Below, in pieces: positions 44,603-53,545 of a DNA stretch of 64,000 bases. Numbering within the stretch: the stretch's first letter is position 1; each line of letters starts with the position of its first letter. The stretch is from contig NZ_CP088285.1 in assembly GCF_011516645.4 (NCBI RefSeq), positions 5,536,501-5,600,500 on the forward strand, in the 5' to 3' direction. The DNA is from Bradyrhizobium septentrionale. Lineage in GTDB: Bacteria; Pseudomonadota; Alphaproteobacteria; Rhizobiales; Xanthobacteraceae. The notes under the pieces were generated by a model that had not been told where the DNA came from, did not search any database, and saw only the letters and a list, made by a program, of their open reading frames with translations. Both the position numbers and the translations under genes were made by a program.

Positions 44603-44686
44603 ATGAGTTCGCGCAACGTTTCTCTCGACGATCGCGGACAATTCCGCCATCTTACAACCAGCAATGGAATGTCGGTGGGGGTCTAG
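44603..44686 (+). CDS. Possible 27-residue leader peptide before the ATPase
   Basis: ATG preceded by GAGGAAAG; reads MSSRNVSLDDRGQFRHLTTS and ends with TAG overlapping the ATPase GTG. It may be a coupled leader or the tail of a gene cut off by the IS1182 insertion 11 bases upstream. Confidence 0.3.
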   Translation: MSSRNVSLDDRGQFRHLTTSNGMSVGV

Positions 44687-45544
44687 TGGTTGACCAAAAG
44701 AAGCTCGCTAAATTGCGTCAGCTGATAACTGAGGGTTTACGTGTCCAGTTGGGGCACGAGGCCATTACTTACATTAACGTCGGGCACGCGATGGAGGATA
44801 TTAGCGCAAGGCAAAATCACACCGTCTTTGCTCGGCGCGGTTGTGGAAAGACGCTATTGCTTCATGATTCTGCGAAGCAGCTTCCGCCAGAGATCAAAGC
44901 AATCTATCTGAATTGTGAGGATTTCAAACAGCACACATTTCCAAATGTCCTGATCGAAATCCTGTCGTCCTTGTTCGAAGAAATCGATTCCCATCTTTCC
45001 GGTTGGTTCGGTAGGAAGAGGAGAACCAAGGAAATCATCAAGAGTATCCGCGCCAAACTGGCGACGATGCACCAGTCACCAGATGTTCAAGAGGAAGATA
45101 TCAGACAGACGACTGCTAATGAGAATGCGTTGAATAGTGAGGCCGGACTTCATGCGGAAGCTGTGAACTTCTCACTTGGAGGCTCTAGGAAGACAAAAAG
45201 CGAAACCGAACGATCGTTCAGGAGCCACCGTCAAAAACTACAAGAATTAGACCTCTGGCTGCCCGAGCTGAAGAAAAGCATCCGAGAATTTTTTGCTGTC
45301 TCGACGAACGTCAAATGCATTTTCTTGCAGATCGATGATCTTTATCATCTAAAGCGAGCCGACCAAGCCTTTGTTGTCGACTACATCCATAGGCTCTGCA
45401 AGGACGTGCCGCTGTTTTTTAAGATCGCTACAATGCGGCATGCCTCGACAATGTTTGCGGATCGAGAAGGGCAGCCTATAGGTGCGCAGGAGCGTCACGA
45501 CTATCAGCCGATAAACATTGACTATACGTTCAGCGATTTTGGCA
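44686..45544 (+). pseudogene. AAA ATPase (ORC/CDC6-like), N-terminal part, split by IS66
   Basis: GTG start. Residues 45-55 contain the P-loop (ARRGCGKTLLL) and a Walker B-like CIFLQIDDLYHL lies near 210. A charged helical region fills 85-185. The native frame runs to ...INIDYTFSDFG at 45544, where an IS66 element begins; the 8-base target copy TTTTGGCA is 45537-45544. The rest of the gene resumes at 51296. Reassembled, the protein would be 509 residues. The family often sits in defence or mobile contexts, but its job here is unknown. Confidence 0.8.
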
Positions 45545-45602
45545 GTATCCGTCCGAGGGCGGCCGTCTTGCGAGTTTTTCCGATCTGTAGCTGACTGTCC
45601 TT

Positions 45603-45998
45603 ATGGACGGACATAAGGACAGTGCGGTGCTGAGCCGCATGGATTTGGTGGAGACCGGTCGGCGGCGACGCTGGACGCGTGCGGAGAAGCTCAGAATCGT
45701 AGAGGAGAGCTTCTCGGGGCCACGACTGGTGTCGGCGACGGCTCGCCGGTATGGGATATCACGTCAGCTTCTGCTGAGCTGGCGCAAGGCTTGGACCTGT
45801 CATGATCCGGCCGAAGAGGATTCGATCGGCCCGACATTCGTCCCTGCGATAGTTGCGGCAAGTACGCCGCCAACGACGGAAGCTGTCGAGACAGGTCAGA
45901 TCGAAATCGTGAGCCCTCAGGGGCTGCGCGTGGTCTTCGGCCCCGGTGCGGATATCGAGGCGGTCGTTCGAATTGCTCGGGGCCTGGCGCGCCGATGA
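45603..45998 (+). CDS. tnpA: IS66 TnpA (outer element)
   Basis: A 131-residue helix-turn-helix protein: RRRRWTRAEKLRIVEESF, SATARRYGISRQLLLSWRKA, then a C-terminal domain with IEIVSPQGLRVVFGPGAD. Required with TnpB and TnpC for IS66 transposition. Its end overlaps tnpB by four bases. Confidence 0.88.
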   Translation: MDGHKDSAVLSRMDLVETGRRRRWTRAEKLRIVEESFSGPRLVSATARRYGISRQLLLSWRKAWTCHDPAEEDSIGPTFVPAIVAASTPPTTEAVETGQIEIVSPQGLRVVFGPGADIEAVVRIARGLARR

Positions 45999-46342
45999 TC
46001 CCGATCCCGACGGGCGTGCGGGTGTGGCTGGCGACGGGCCATACCGACATGCGGTGCGGCTTTCCGAGCCTGGCTCTGCGCGTGCAGGAAGTGCTCAAGC
46101 GCGACGCCATGGGCGGCGGTCTTTTCTGCTTCCGGGGCAAACGCGGTGATCTATTGAAGGTCATTTGGCACGATGGCCAGGGCGCCTGCTTGTTCACCAA
46201 AAGACTCGAGAGAGGCAGGTTCATCTGGCCATCGGTTGCTGGTGAATCGGTAACGATCTCTCCGGCGCAGTTGAGCTATCTGTTGTCCGGGATCGATTGG
46301 CGCAACCCTCAAGAAACCCAGCGTCCGACGCGGGTCGGATAG
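45995..46342 (+). CDS. tnpB: IS66 TnpB (outer element)
   Basis: The 115-residue product has the IS66 Orf2 hallmark: GVRVWLATGHTDMRCGFPSL, GGGLFCFRGKRGDLLKVIWH, DGQGACLFTKRLERGRFIWP, and a C-terminal LS.LLSGIDWR. Intact. Accessory transposition protein, mechanism unclear. Confidence 0.9.
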   Translation: MIPIPTGVRVWLATGHTDMRCGFPSLALRVQEVLKRDAMGGGLFCFRGKRGDLLKVIWHDGQGACLFTKRLERGRFIWPSVAGESVTISPAQLSYLLSGIDWRNPQETQRPTRVG

Positions 46343-46388
46343 TCGTTTTACGGTTTGAATCTGCTGCTCGATCTGATTCAATGGCTCC

Positions 46389-46611
46389 ATGATATCGAAG
46401 CCGGATGATCTTCCATCGGACCTTGTCAGTGCCCTGGCGGCGCTGCAGGCCGAGCGTGAGGCGCGACAGAAAGCCGAGGCGAAGGCCGCCAACTGGCAGG
46501 CGCAAGCCGCGAATGCGCAGGCGAAACTGTCGGATACCGAGGCGCTGATCGCTCATCTCGAGTTGCGCATCGAGAAGCTGAAACGCGAACTGCACGGGCA
46601 GCGATCCGAGC
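46389..46611 (+). pseudogene. tnpC: IS66 TnpC (outer element), N-terminal piece
   Basis: Begins MISKPDDLPSDLVSALAALQ and contains the leucine-zipper-like 'LIAHLELRIEKLKRELHGQRSE' region. The frame is cut at 46611, the end of the target copy ATCCGAGC (46604-46611). The reading frame resumes without shift at 49753 (joined codon CGC). The complete protein would be 557 residues. Confidence 0.88.
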
Positions 46612-46674
46612 GTGAGCGTCATGCGGAGACCACGCGCTGAGGGTTGATCTGGTCGGCTAGGAAGATCTCGCGGA

Positions 46675-47139
46675 ATGGTTTGTCGCGAGGTCACAATGTC
46701 AAAGGATAGTCGTAAGGATAGCGATAAGGATAGGCATATGCCTATCCTCGAACACGGCGCCGACACGCTGCAGCGTGTCGAGATCATCACCGGGACGGGC
46801 CGACGTCGGCGCTGGTCGACCGATGCGAAGGCGGCGATTGTTGCGGAGAGTTTTGCGCCGGGTGCAAGCGTGTCCGCAGTGGCGCGGCGACACGACATCA
46901 GTCCAAGCCTGTTGTTTCTCTGGCGTCGCCAGGCTACGCGGGCGCAGGTCGCGGAGCGCGGGGACAGAGGCATGCCACCTGGCTTTGTGCCGGTCGCGAT
47001 CACCGGCTGTGGGCGCCCGAGTGAGGAGCAGGCGGCGATCGAGATCGAGGTCGGCGCGATTCGCATCCGTGTCAGGGGGACAGTCGACCGGGAGGCACTG
47101 TGCGAGGTGCTGGCGGCGGTCGGGACGGTTGGTCGATGA
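46675..47139 (+). CDS. tnpA: IS66 TnpA (inner element)
   Basis: The likely start is the ATG at 46696 (MSKDSRKDSDKDRH) or upstream ATG 46675. HTH region: RRRRWSTDAKAAIVAESFAP, VARRHDISPSLLFLWRRQ; C-terminal IEIEVGAIRIRVRGTVDREA. The end overlaps tnpB by four bases. Intact. Confidence 0.88.
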   Translation: MVCREVTMSKDSRKDSDKDRHMPILEHGADTLQRVEIITGTGRRRRWSTDAKAAIVAESFAPGASVSAVARRHDISPSLLFLWRRQATRAQVAERGDRGMPPGFVPVAITGCGRPSEEQAAIEIEVGAIRIRVRGTVDREALCEVLAAVGTVGR

Positions 47140-47486
47140 TCGGGCTTCGAGCTGGGTTGTCGATCTGGATTGCGACGCAGCCGGTCGATTTCCGCCGCGG
47201 CATGGACTCGCTGGCGATGCTGGTGAGCGAGGCCTTTGGAGCCGATCCGTTCGACGGCGGACTTTATGTCTTCCGCTCCAAGCGCCGAGATCGCGTGAAG
47301 ATCCTGACTTGGGATGGAAGCGGCCTTGTCCTTTACTACAAAAGAATCGAGGGGCAGTTCACCTGGCCGCCGATCAAGGAAGGCGTCATGTCGCTATCTC
47401 ATGCTCAGCTCTCGGTGCTGCTCGATGGCTCGGACTGGAAGCGTGTGCCGATGCGAGTTGTGGATCAGCCGATGCGAGCTGGTTGA
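47136..47486 (+). CDS. tnpB: IS66 TnpB (inner element)
   Basis: Starts MIGLRAGLSIWIATQPVDFR and shows RRGMDSLAMLVSEAFGADPF, GGLYVFRSKRRDRVKILTWD, GSGLVLYYKRIEGQFTWPP and LSVLLDGSDWKRV. Complete Orf2 of IS66. The ATG overlaps the tnpA stop. Confidence 0.92.
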   Translation: MIGLRAGLSIWIATQPVDFRRGMDSLAMLVSEAFGADPFDGGLYVFRSKRRDRVKILTWDGSGLVLYYKRIEGQFTWPPIKEGVMSLSHAQLSVLLDGSDWKRVPMRVVDQPMRAG

Positions 47487-47540
47487 TCATTATCAAGAGT
47501 CGTTCGTCACTCATGCGGAGTTGTTGTAGAATCGCTCTGC

Positions 47541-49169
47541 ATGAGTGATTTGCCTTCCGATCCAGCATTGCTCCGACAAGCCGTGATGACGCTATCGTCA
47601 CGGCTTGCGGCGTTGTCGGAGGAATGCAGCACGCTGGCGACCGAGCGTGATGCAGCGATCGCCCAACGCGACGCTGCGATCCAGGAGAACGACAAGCTCC
47701 TGATGATCCTGTCCCAGTACAAGCGCACGATCTTCGGTCCGCGCTCCGAGACACTGGATATCGGACAGCTGTCTCTCTTCACCATCAGGGCACAGGCGGT
47801 TCGTGCCGCCGCCAACGACGACGTGACCGGAGGCAGGCTGCCTGACGGAGCGGAGGGCCGTGGAAAGCGACCGGCGCGACGCAACCGGGGGAAGCTTCCG
47901 GAGCATTTGCCGCGCATCGATGTCGTGATCGATATCGAGAGCCACATCTGCCCTTGCTGCGGCGAGCAGCTGCACAAGATCGGGGAGACCGTCAAGGAAG
48001 CCTTCGACGTCATTCCGATGCAGTACCGGGTCAAGCGCATCATGCGTCCACGGTACGGCTGCCGGGGATGCCGCCAGGGTGTTCTGCAGGCACCCGCGCC
48101 GGCCCAGGCGATCGACGGTGGAATGGTGACGGAAGCCTTGCTGGCCCACGTCGCGGTGATGAAATACGGCTACCAGCTGCCGCTGTATCGCCAGGAACAG
48201 ATGTTTGCCGCCCAAGGCATCACGCTCGACCGGCAAACGCTGGCCTCGTGGATGGGCCGCGTCGCCTGGTGGCTGAAGCCGCTTCACGCGCTGTTGCGCC
48301 GCGCAGTGATGTCCTACCCGCGGCTGTTTGCCGACGAGACGCCGCTGCCAGTTCTCGATCCCGGCCGTGGCAGAACCAAAGTCTGCCAGTTCTGGGCGAT
48401 CGCCACCGACGACCGCCCGTGGGGCGGCCCGGCGCCGCCGGCAGTAGTCTACGTGTTCGCCGAGGATCGCAAGGCAATCCGCGCCAGGCAGCTGTTTGGA
48501 GACTACGACGGCATCCTGCAGGTCGACGGCTACGCCGGGTACAAGGGGCTGATTAAAAACGGCGGCCGTCTGGTACAACTGGCGTTCTGCTTCGCGCATG
48601 CGCGGCGGAAGTTCTGGGACGTCCACATCGCGACGAAATCGCCGATTGCCGCGGAAGCGCTGCAGCGGATCGCGATGTTCTACGCCATTGAGGATCGCAT
48701 TCGCGGTTTGCCGGCGACGCAGCGAGCTGCGGTGCGACAATCCGACACCAGACCGCTGATCGAGGACTTCAAGCCCTGGCTCGAGGCGCGACTGCTGGAA
48801 GTCTCGAAGAAATCCGGCCTTGGCAAGGCGATCCGCTACACCCTCAACCATTGGGATGGCCTGACGCGATTCATCGATGATGGGCGCATCGAGATCGACA
48901 GCAATACGGTCGAACGCAGCATCAAGCCGATCGGGCTGGGAAAGAAAAACTATCTGTTCGCAGGCAGTGAGGGCGGCGCCGAAACCTGGGCCACTCTCGC
49001 ATCACTCATCAACTCCGCAAAGCTTCACGACATCGACCCACGGCACTATTTTACTGATGTTCTCGAGCGCATCGTCTCCGGACGTACCAAGATCAATCAG
49101 CTGAACACGCTGCTGCCGTGGAATTGGAAAGCCGAGCGCGATGGTTCGGAGCCAAAGCTCGCCGCTTGA
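47541..49169 (+). CDS. tnpC: IS66 TnpC transposase (inner element)
   Basis: Intact 542-residue transposase with N-terminal coiled coil (SSRLAALSEECSTLATERDA), zinc-finger-like CPCCGEQLHKIGE, catalytic core segments (LFADETPLPVLDPGRGRTK, LQVDGYAGYKGLIKN, AFCFAHARRKFWDVH) and the DNA-binding C-terminus (RIEIDSNTVERSIKPIGLGK, KNYLFAGSEGGAETWA). Should support transposition. Confidence 0.94.
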   Translation: MSDLPSDPALLRQAVMTLSSRLAALSEECSTLATERDAAIAQRDAAIQENDKLLMILSQYKRTIFGPRSETLDIGQLSLFTIRAQAVRAAANDDVTGGRLPDGAEGRGKRPARRNRGKLPEHLPRIDVVIDIESHICPCCGEQLHKIGETVKEAFDVIPMQYRVKRIMRPRYGCRGCRQGVLQAPAPAQAIDGGMVTEALLAHVAVMKYGYQLPLYRQEQMFAAQGITLDRQTLASWMGRVAWWLKPLHALLRRAVMSYPRLFADETPLPVLDPGRGRTKVCQFWAIATDDRPWGGPAPPAVVYVFAEDRKAIRARQLFGDYDGILQVDGYAGYKGLIKNGGRLVQLAFCFAHARRKFWDVHIATKSPIAAEALQRIAMFYAIEDRIRGLPATQRAAVRQSDTRPLIEDFKPWLEARLLEVSKKSGLGKAIRYTLNHWDGLTRFIDDGRIEIDSNTVERSIKPIGLGKKNYLFAGSEGGAETWATLASLINSAKLHDIDPRHYFTDVLERIVSGRTKINQLNTLLPWNWKAERDGSEPKLAA

Positions 49170-49607
49170 TCAGTTCGACGGCACGGCGTCGGGAACTTCC
49201 TGCGCATCGCTGGCGTCGTCGTAGATCTCTTCGCGGATCACGCGCAGCGTTACCTCGTGCAGATACACTTGCAGCGCACCCTCCAGCTCGGTGAACTCGG
49301 GCAGCAGGACTCGATCAACGAAGCCCCGTGACGCACGGACCATCACCGTGTTACGTCGCTGTCGGCGATAACGAAACGGCCGCAGCCCATATCGGCGGCA
49401 AAGCGCCAGAAACAGGTGCCGAGACCACTGGTCGGGAAGTGAGAATTGCTGTTCGATCGGTGGATCGTGGCGAGCAAGTTCCTCGACCCGGGCCCGCACC
49501 CGCTGCAGCGCGGCTTCCGCTGCAAGGCGCTCACCAGCAGTTCCGGCCCCCACGAACAACGCCTCGATCTTCCGAAGCTTCTCGCGCAGCTGCGACTCGC
49601 TGGTCAT
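49170..49607 (-). CDS. IS66 passenger protein, DUF2786/DUF7168-like
   Basis: Converges on tnpC and lies wholly inside the inner element. The N-terminus (LREKLRKIEALFVGAGTAGE, RLAAEAALQRVRARVEEL) fits the DUF2786 helix pair; the middle (QFSLPDQWSRHLFLALCRRY, GLRPFRYRRQRRNTVMVRAS) looks like the associated C-terminal domain; the C-terminus is acidic. Function unknown. IS66 elements normally carry only tnpABC, so this is cargo. Confidence 0.7.
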   Translation of the reverse strand: MTSESQLREKLRKIEALFVGAGTAGERLAAEAALQRVRARVEELARHDPPIEQQFSLPDQWSRHLFLALCRRYGLRPFRYRRQRRNTVMVRASRGFVDRVLLPEFTELEGALQVYLHEVTLRVIREEIYDDASDAQEVPDAVPSN

Positions 49608-49752
49608 TCTGATCCCCGTTGCCCGCTCCGAACCGGGATCAACCCATCACCGCGCGCCGGCGGCGTCAATCATCCCGACCGCGCTATCCAGAGCATTCCG
49701 CGCAAGTCAAGCCCAGGCACCCGTGATCCTCTCGTGACGCTCACATCCGAGC

Positions 49753-51203
49753 GCTCGGCACGGCTGCTCGAGCAGTTGGAGTTGGAGCTCGAAGAACTCG
49801 TCACCACGGCGAGCGAGGATGAGCTTGCCGCACAGGCCGCAGCGGCGAAGACGCAGAACGTCCGCCCCTTCATGCGCAAGCGGCCGGTGCGCAAGCCATG
49901 GCCTGACGATATCGAACGCGAGCGCGTCGTCATTGAGACTCCAACGACCTGCGCCTGCTGCGGTGGATCGCGGCTGGCGAAGATCGGTGAGGATGTGACC
50001 AAGACGCTGGAGGAGATCCCGCGCCGCTTCAAGCTGATCGAGACGGTACGCGAGAAGTTCACCTGCCGCGATTGCGAGAAGATCAGCCAGCCGCCCGCGC
50101 CGTTCCATGCCACGCCGCGCGGCTTCATCGGCCCACAATTGCTGGCGACGATCCTGTTCGACAAGTTCGGCATGCATATCCCGCTCAACCGCCAGAGTGC
50201 GCGCTTTAAGGCCGAGGGGATCGACCTGCCGTTGTCGACGCTGGCCGACCAGGTCGGCCACGGGACCTTCGCCGTCATGCCGCTCTTCCACTTGATCGAA
50301 CGCCACGTGCTCGCTGCCGAGCGCCTTCATGGCGACGACACCACCATCCGTATTCTGGCGAAGGGCAAGTGCACGACCGGGCGGATCTGGACTTATGTGC
50401 GGGATGACCGGCCGTTCGCCGGGCCTGCGCCGCCGGCAGCGGTCTATTACGCCTCGAGCGACCGACGAGGCGAGCATCCACAGAGACATCTGGCCGCCTT
50501 CGCCGGCATCTTGCAGGCGGATTGCTACAGCGGCTTCGAGCCGCTGTTCGACCCGCAGAAGAAGGCGCTGCCGATTACGCCGGCGTTTTGCGTGGCCCAT
50601 GCGCGGCGGGGCTTCTTCGAGCTGGCTGATATCGAGAAAAATGCTCGGGAAGGCAAGAAAGGCAAACCGGTCTCCCCGATCGCGCTGGAGGCTGTCAGAC
50701 GCCTCGATACGTTGTTCGAGATCGAGCGCGCCATCAACGGCCGCGGTGCCGGCGAGCGGCGTGCCGCTCGCCAGGAACAGAGTAAGTCACTTCTCGAGGA
50801 CATGCATGCCTGGCTGCTCCGCGAGCGCGAAACCCTCTCGCGTTCCTCCGAGGTCCTGAAGCCGATTAACTACATGCTCAGGCGCTGGGACGGCTTCGCC
50901 CGCTTCCTCGACGACGGCAGGATCTGCTTGACCAACAATTGCGCTGAGCGCGCATTGAGAGGCATCGCCTTGGGAAGGCGCAACTGGACCTTCGCCGGCA
51001 GCCAACGCGGCGCCGACCGTGCCGCCATCATGCTGACGATGATCACGACCTGTCGCCTCAACGACGTCGATCCCAAGGCCTGGCTCGCCGACGTCCTGGC
51101 CCGTATCGCCGATCATCCCGCATCGCGTCTGCACGAGCTCTTGCCCTGGGAATGGAAGCTCCTGCGCCAGGCCGACAAGCCAGCCAATCAGCAGGCCGCC
51201 TGA
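49753..51203 (+). pseudogene. tnpC: IS66 TnpC (outer element), C-terminal piece
   Basis: In phase with 46389-46611. Contains SARLLEQLELELEELVTTA, the zinc ligands CACCGGSRLAKIGEDV and CRDCEK, LHGDDTTIRILAKGKCTTGR, LQADCYSGFEPLFDP, AFCVAHARRGFFELADI and RICLTNNCAERALRGIALG with the family C-terminus. All catalytic regions are present; only the insertion breaks the gene. Confidence 0.9.
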
Positions 51204-51295
51204 CCTTCACCCTTCACCCAATGCCATCATAGACCTCGCCGTGCCCGCGCGCATGCGTCAATCAGGCGGCCTCCGTCGTATGCGTACTTTTGGCA

Positions 51296-51966
51296 GAACG
51301 GAATCCCAGAATTGGCAAATCCTGATGGAGTACGGCCGACGAGCTGGGATGGATAAGCATGAGCTAGATGCTCTGTTTAAGGGTGAAGGCTTCGCCCGGC
51401 TGGTGATGGCTGGCGGTGGCGTTCCCCGCGACGTGCTTTCCCTCTTTTTGGAAGCAATGAGCCAAAGCGAGGGTGAGGCAGTTGGAAAAGACGAGGTGCG
51501 CGTTCTCAGTAGATCGAATCTGGAGCGGCGAATTGAGGAGCTAAAGCAAGATTCGCAAATCGACGAACAAAACGTCTTGATTGCCGGTATCTATGTTTTA
51601 AGGGAGTTCTGCTTAGCAAAAAAAACGAACATCTTTCTAATACCCGAGCAACTGCTCCAGCAGGACGAGAACTGGAGAACGCTTTTCAGCCGCCTCGTTG
51701 ACTATCGCATCATCCATCAAGCCGGAAGCGCTCTCACGCACAAATCACAGACAGGAAACTTCCAAGCATTTGCGATCGATATTGGCTGCTACGCCCATTT
51801 CAGAAAGATGGAGGCCCGCTTCAACGAGATCGACGTTTCGAAGGCTACTGCAAAGGATCAAATGCGTTCCGCTCCGGTGTTGGGCTTGAGTGACCTCCAA
51901 ACACTATTTAAGACAGTACCAGAAAACGCCGAGGCCGTTTTGAAAACGATACCGGAGGATGACTGA
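51296..51966 (+). pseudogene. AAA ATPase (ORC/CDC6-like), C-terminal part
   Basis: After 45544 the codon is completed as AGA and the frame continues TESQNWQILMEYGRRAGMDK, FARLVMAGGGVPRDVLSLFL, a winged-helix-like region and SDLQTLFKTVPENAEAVLKT. The GG.PRD segment is typical of sensor-2-type regions in ORC/CDC6-like ATPases. This piece now lacks a start of its own; the ATG-like frame upstream lies in IS66 DNA. Confidence 0.8.
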
Positions 51967-52128
51967 TAACGTCGGCAAATCAGCCATCGCTCCTCCCTCA
52001 ATAAATAGGCACAGTCAAGCTCGGCCGTGTGCCGCAAGCTGGTCGAACGCGGTCGAGACGGTGGTACCAGCACGGGACGTAATGGTTATCTCGAAGAGAC
52101 TCATCGGCGCAAAGATTGGAAGTTCTTT

Positions 52129-53115
52129 CTATCGCAGAAGTTGATGGATACGATCCTGAAGAGTCCCATCGGGCGCCGGTCCAATCTGGCGAGTGGCGTC
52201 GTAAGGTTTAATCGCGGCTTCCTCGACCTTCTCCGCATCCGGTACCAAATGTTCCAGCGCGCGAAGGGCGTCAAGCCCGGGTTGAAGGGTGAAAAGGAAG
52301 CGTTGCGCGACCTGCCGAACGAGCCTCGCGTTTGCCGGGTTGCCAGTTAGACCATCGGCAATGTCGCGGATATCCCGTCGCAGCGCAGCTAAGCTGTTAT
52401 AGAATTGAACCAGACGCAACGGGGCATCTTTGCCCAGTAACCCCAGCTCGCCCGAGGCGTTGGCAAATATCGTTGGTTCTGCCGGTGCAAAGCTCCGCAG
52501 TTCATGTTTTTCCAAGGTAGTGCCTTGCGCACTCGCTGGCCAATACTGACGCCACTTGTTCTCCGAATCGAAGCAGCATCTCGCGACTAGATCGGCCAGC
52601 TCAGCGTGAAGCGCACGCGCAAGGTCAGGCATAGTGGACCTCCGGAGGACGTCTCGTATTTCATAATCCTCCATCGGCACGGCATGGAGTTCAAAGCGCT
52701 TGTAGTATTTCTTGTCCGGGGCTTGGTGAGGGCCGGTCAAGGTCGGCTCGACGGAAACGACAAATCCGTGGCCTTTGTCGCTCAACGGAATCCGCTGAAC
52801 GCTCACGCGGTCAATGCGAGGCTGGATTTTGGAGTTCAGGATTTGGATAATCCACTCTCGCGTGATCTTGTCATCCACCACACCATCATCGACCTTGGCT
52901 GGCTTGCAGGTCTTCTTGTCCTCTTCAATTCCATAAACGATCTGCCCTCCGGCCGAGTTGGCCATAGCTGACACATCTTTGCACAGCTCGTGTACGTCCT
53001 TACTGTTTCGCGATAGCGCGGGCGATGCCTTGTATTCGAGGGTAAGTGTTTCTTCGATCCGCGCATCAACCATCTTCTGGAAGTCGGCGCGATCGTTGAA
53101 TTCGAAATCAGCCAT
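52129..53115 (-). CDS. AlbA_2 (Schlafen-like) domain protein
   Basis: The 328-residue protein starts MADFEFNDRADFQKMVDARI. Residues 20-130 fit the AlbA_2/divergent AAA-4 domain: E.LTLEYKAS, LCKDVSAMANSAGGQIVYGI, 'FVVSVEPTLTGPHQAPDKKY'. This is the Schlafen core, found in nucleases and transcription factors and often in phage-defence loci. The C-terminal 150 residues are helical and unrecognised. It converges on the broken ATPase gene. Confidence 0.75.
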   Translation of the reverse strand: MADFEFNDRADFQKMVDARIEETLTLEYKASPALSRNSKDVHELCKDVSAMANSAGGQIVYGIEEDKKTCKPAKVDDGVVDDKITREWIIQILNSKIQPRIDRVSVQRIPLSDKGHGFVVSVEPTLTGPHQAPDKKYYKRFELHAVPMEDYEIRDVLRRSTMPDLARALHAELADLVARCCFDSENKWRQYWPASAQGTTLEKHELRSFAPAEPTIFANASGELGLLGKDAPLRLVQFYNSLAALRRDIRDIADGLTGNPANARLVRQVAQRFLFTLQPGLDALRALEHLVPDAEKVEEAAIKPYDATRQIGPAPDGTLQDRIHQLLR

Positions 53116-53227
53116 TGTCTGTCACAAGTAAGCGAATCGGTGAATACGCACGTTGGCACAATGCAGGGTAGCATTGCGATGATTGGGACGGCTGTCCCGG
53201 ATATTCACAGGGCTGCTAGCGCGCAGC

Positions 53228-53545
53228 TCAGGCGAACAGGTCCTTTCCAGCCTGAGTCATCCGGGTGAAGGTCCCGCTCTCATGGACCGGCTCCAGCCAA
53301 CCATGAACGATCGCATACTTGAGACCGGCGCTGTATTCAGCCACGGAGGCCTTGTCCTCGAATAGGAAGGGGTTGTTTAACTTCTCAATATAAATCCGGC
53401 CGTCCCGCACCGGCTCGAAGGCGCGGGCGTGCTCCATCAGGCGGCGCGCCGCCTTCTCGGGATCGGCGTAGCGGCGGTCTTCGGCCAATTTTTTCATGTT
53501 GTGCAGGTTGGGTCGATCATCCAGGATGTAGACTATTTCCACCAT
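53228..53545 (-). CDS. Hypothetical protein with a C-terminal winged-helix-like segment (105 aa)
   Basis: Start MVEIVYILDDRPNLHNMKKL at 53545 overlaps the upstream DUF2971 gene by 13 bases, indicating one operon. The C-terminal half (VAEYSAGLKYAIVHGWLEPV, then ESGTFTRMTQAGKDLFA) looks like a small winged-helix: helix, helix, wing. A partial paralogue lies at 36678-36929. Function unknown. Confidence 0.6.
   Translation of the reverse strand: MVEIVYILDDRPNLHNMKKLAEDRRYADPEKAARRLMEHARAFEPVRDGRIYIEKLNNPFLFEDKASVAEYSAGLKYAIVHGWLEPVHESGTFTRMTQAGKDLFA

Larger units (their letters stand above)
46612..49744 (+). mobile_element. Inner IS66-family element with a passenger gene
   Basis: Ends GTGAGCGTCATG... 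and ...CGTGACGCTCAC are inverted repeats. The 8-base duplication ATCCGAGC flanks it (46604-46611, 49745-49752). The 3133-bp element holds intact tnpA, tnpB, tnpC and an opposite-strand ORF (49170-49607). Confidence 0.92.
45545..51287 (+). mobile_element. Outer IS66-family element, interrupted by a second IS66
   Basis: Flanked by TTTTGGCA at 45537-45544 and 51288-51295, the 8-bp duplication expected for IS66. Ends start GTATCC... and finish ...GCGTAC. It carries tnpA, tnpB and a tnpC split by the inner element at 46612-49744. Without the insertion it would be 2602 bases. Confidence 0.88.

Noticed and set aside
51241..51295. Start of the ATPase C-terminal frame at 51241
   Set aside because: These bases belong to the IS66 end and the target duplication, so they are not part of the native gene.
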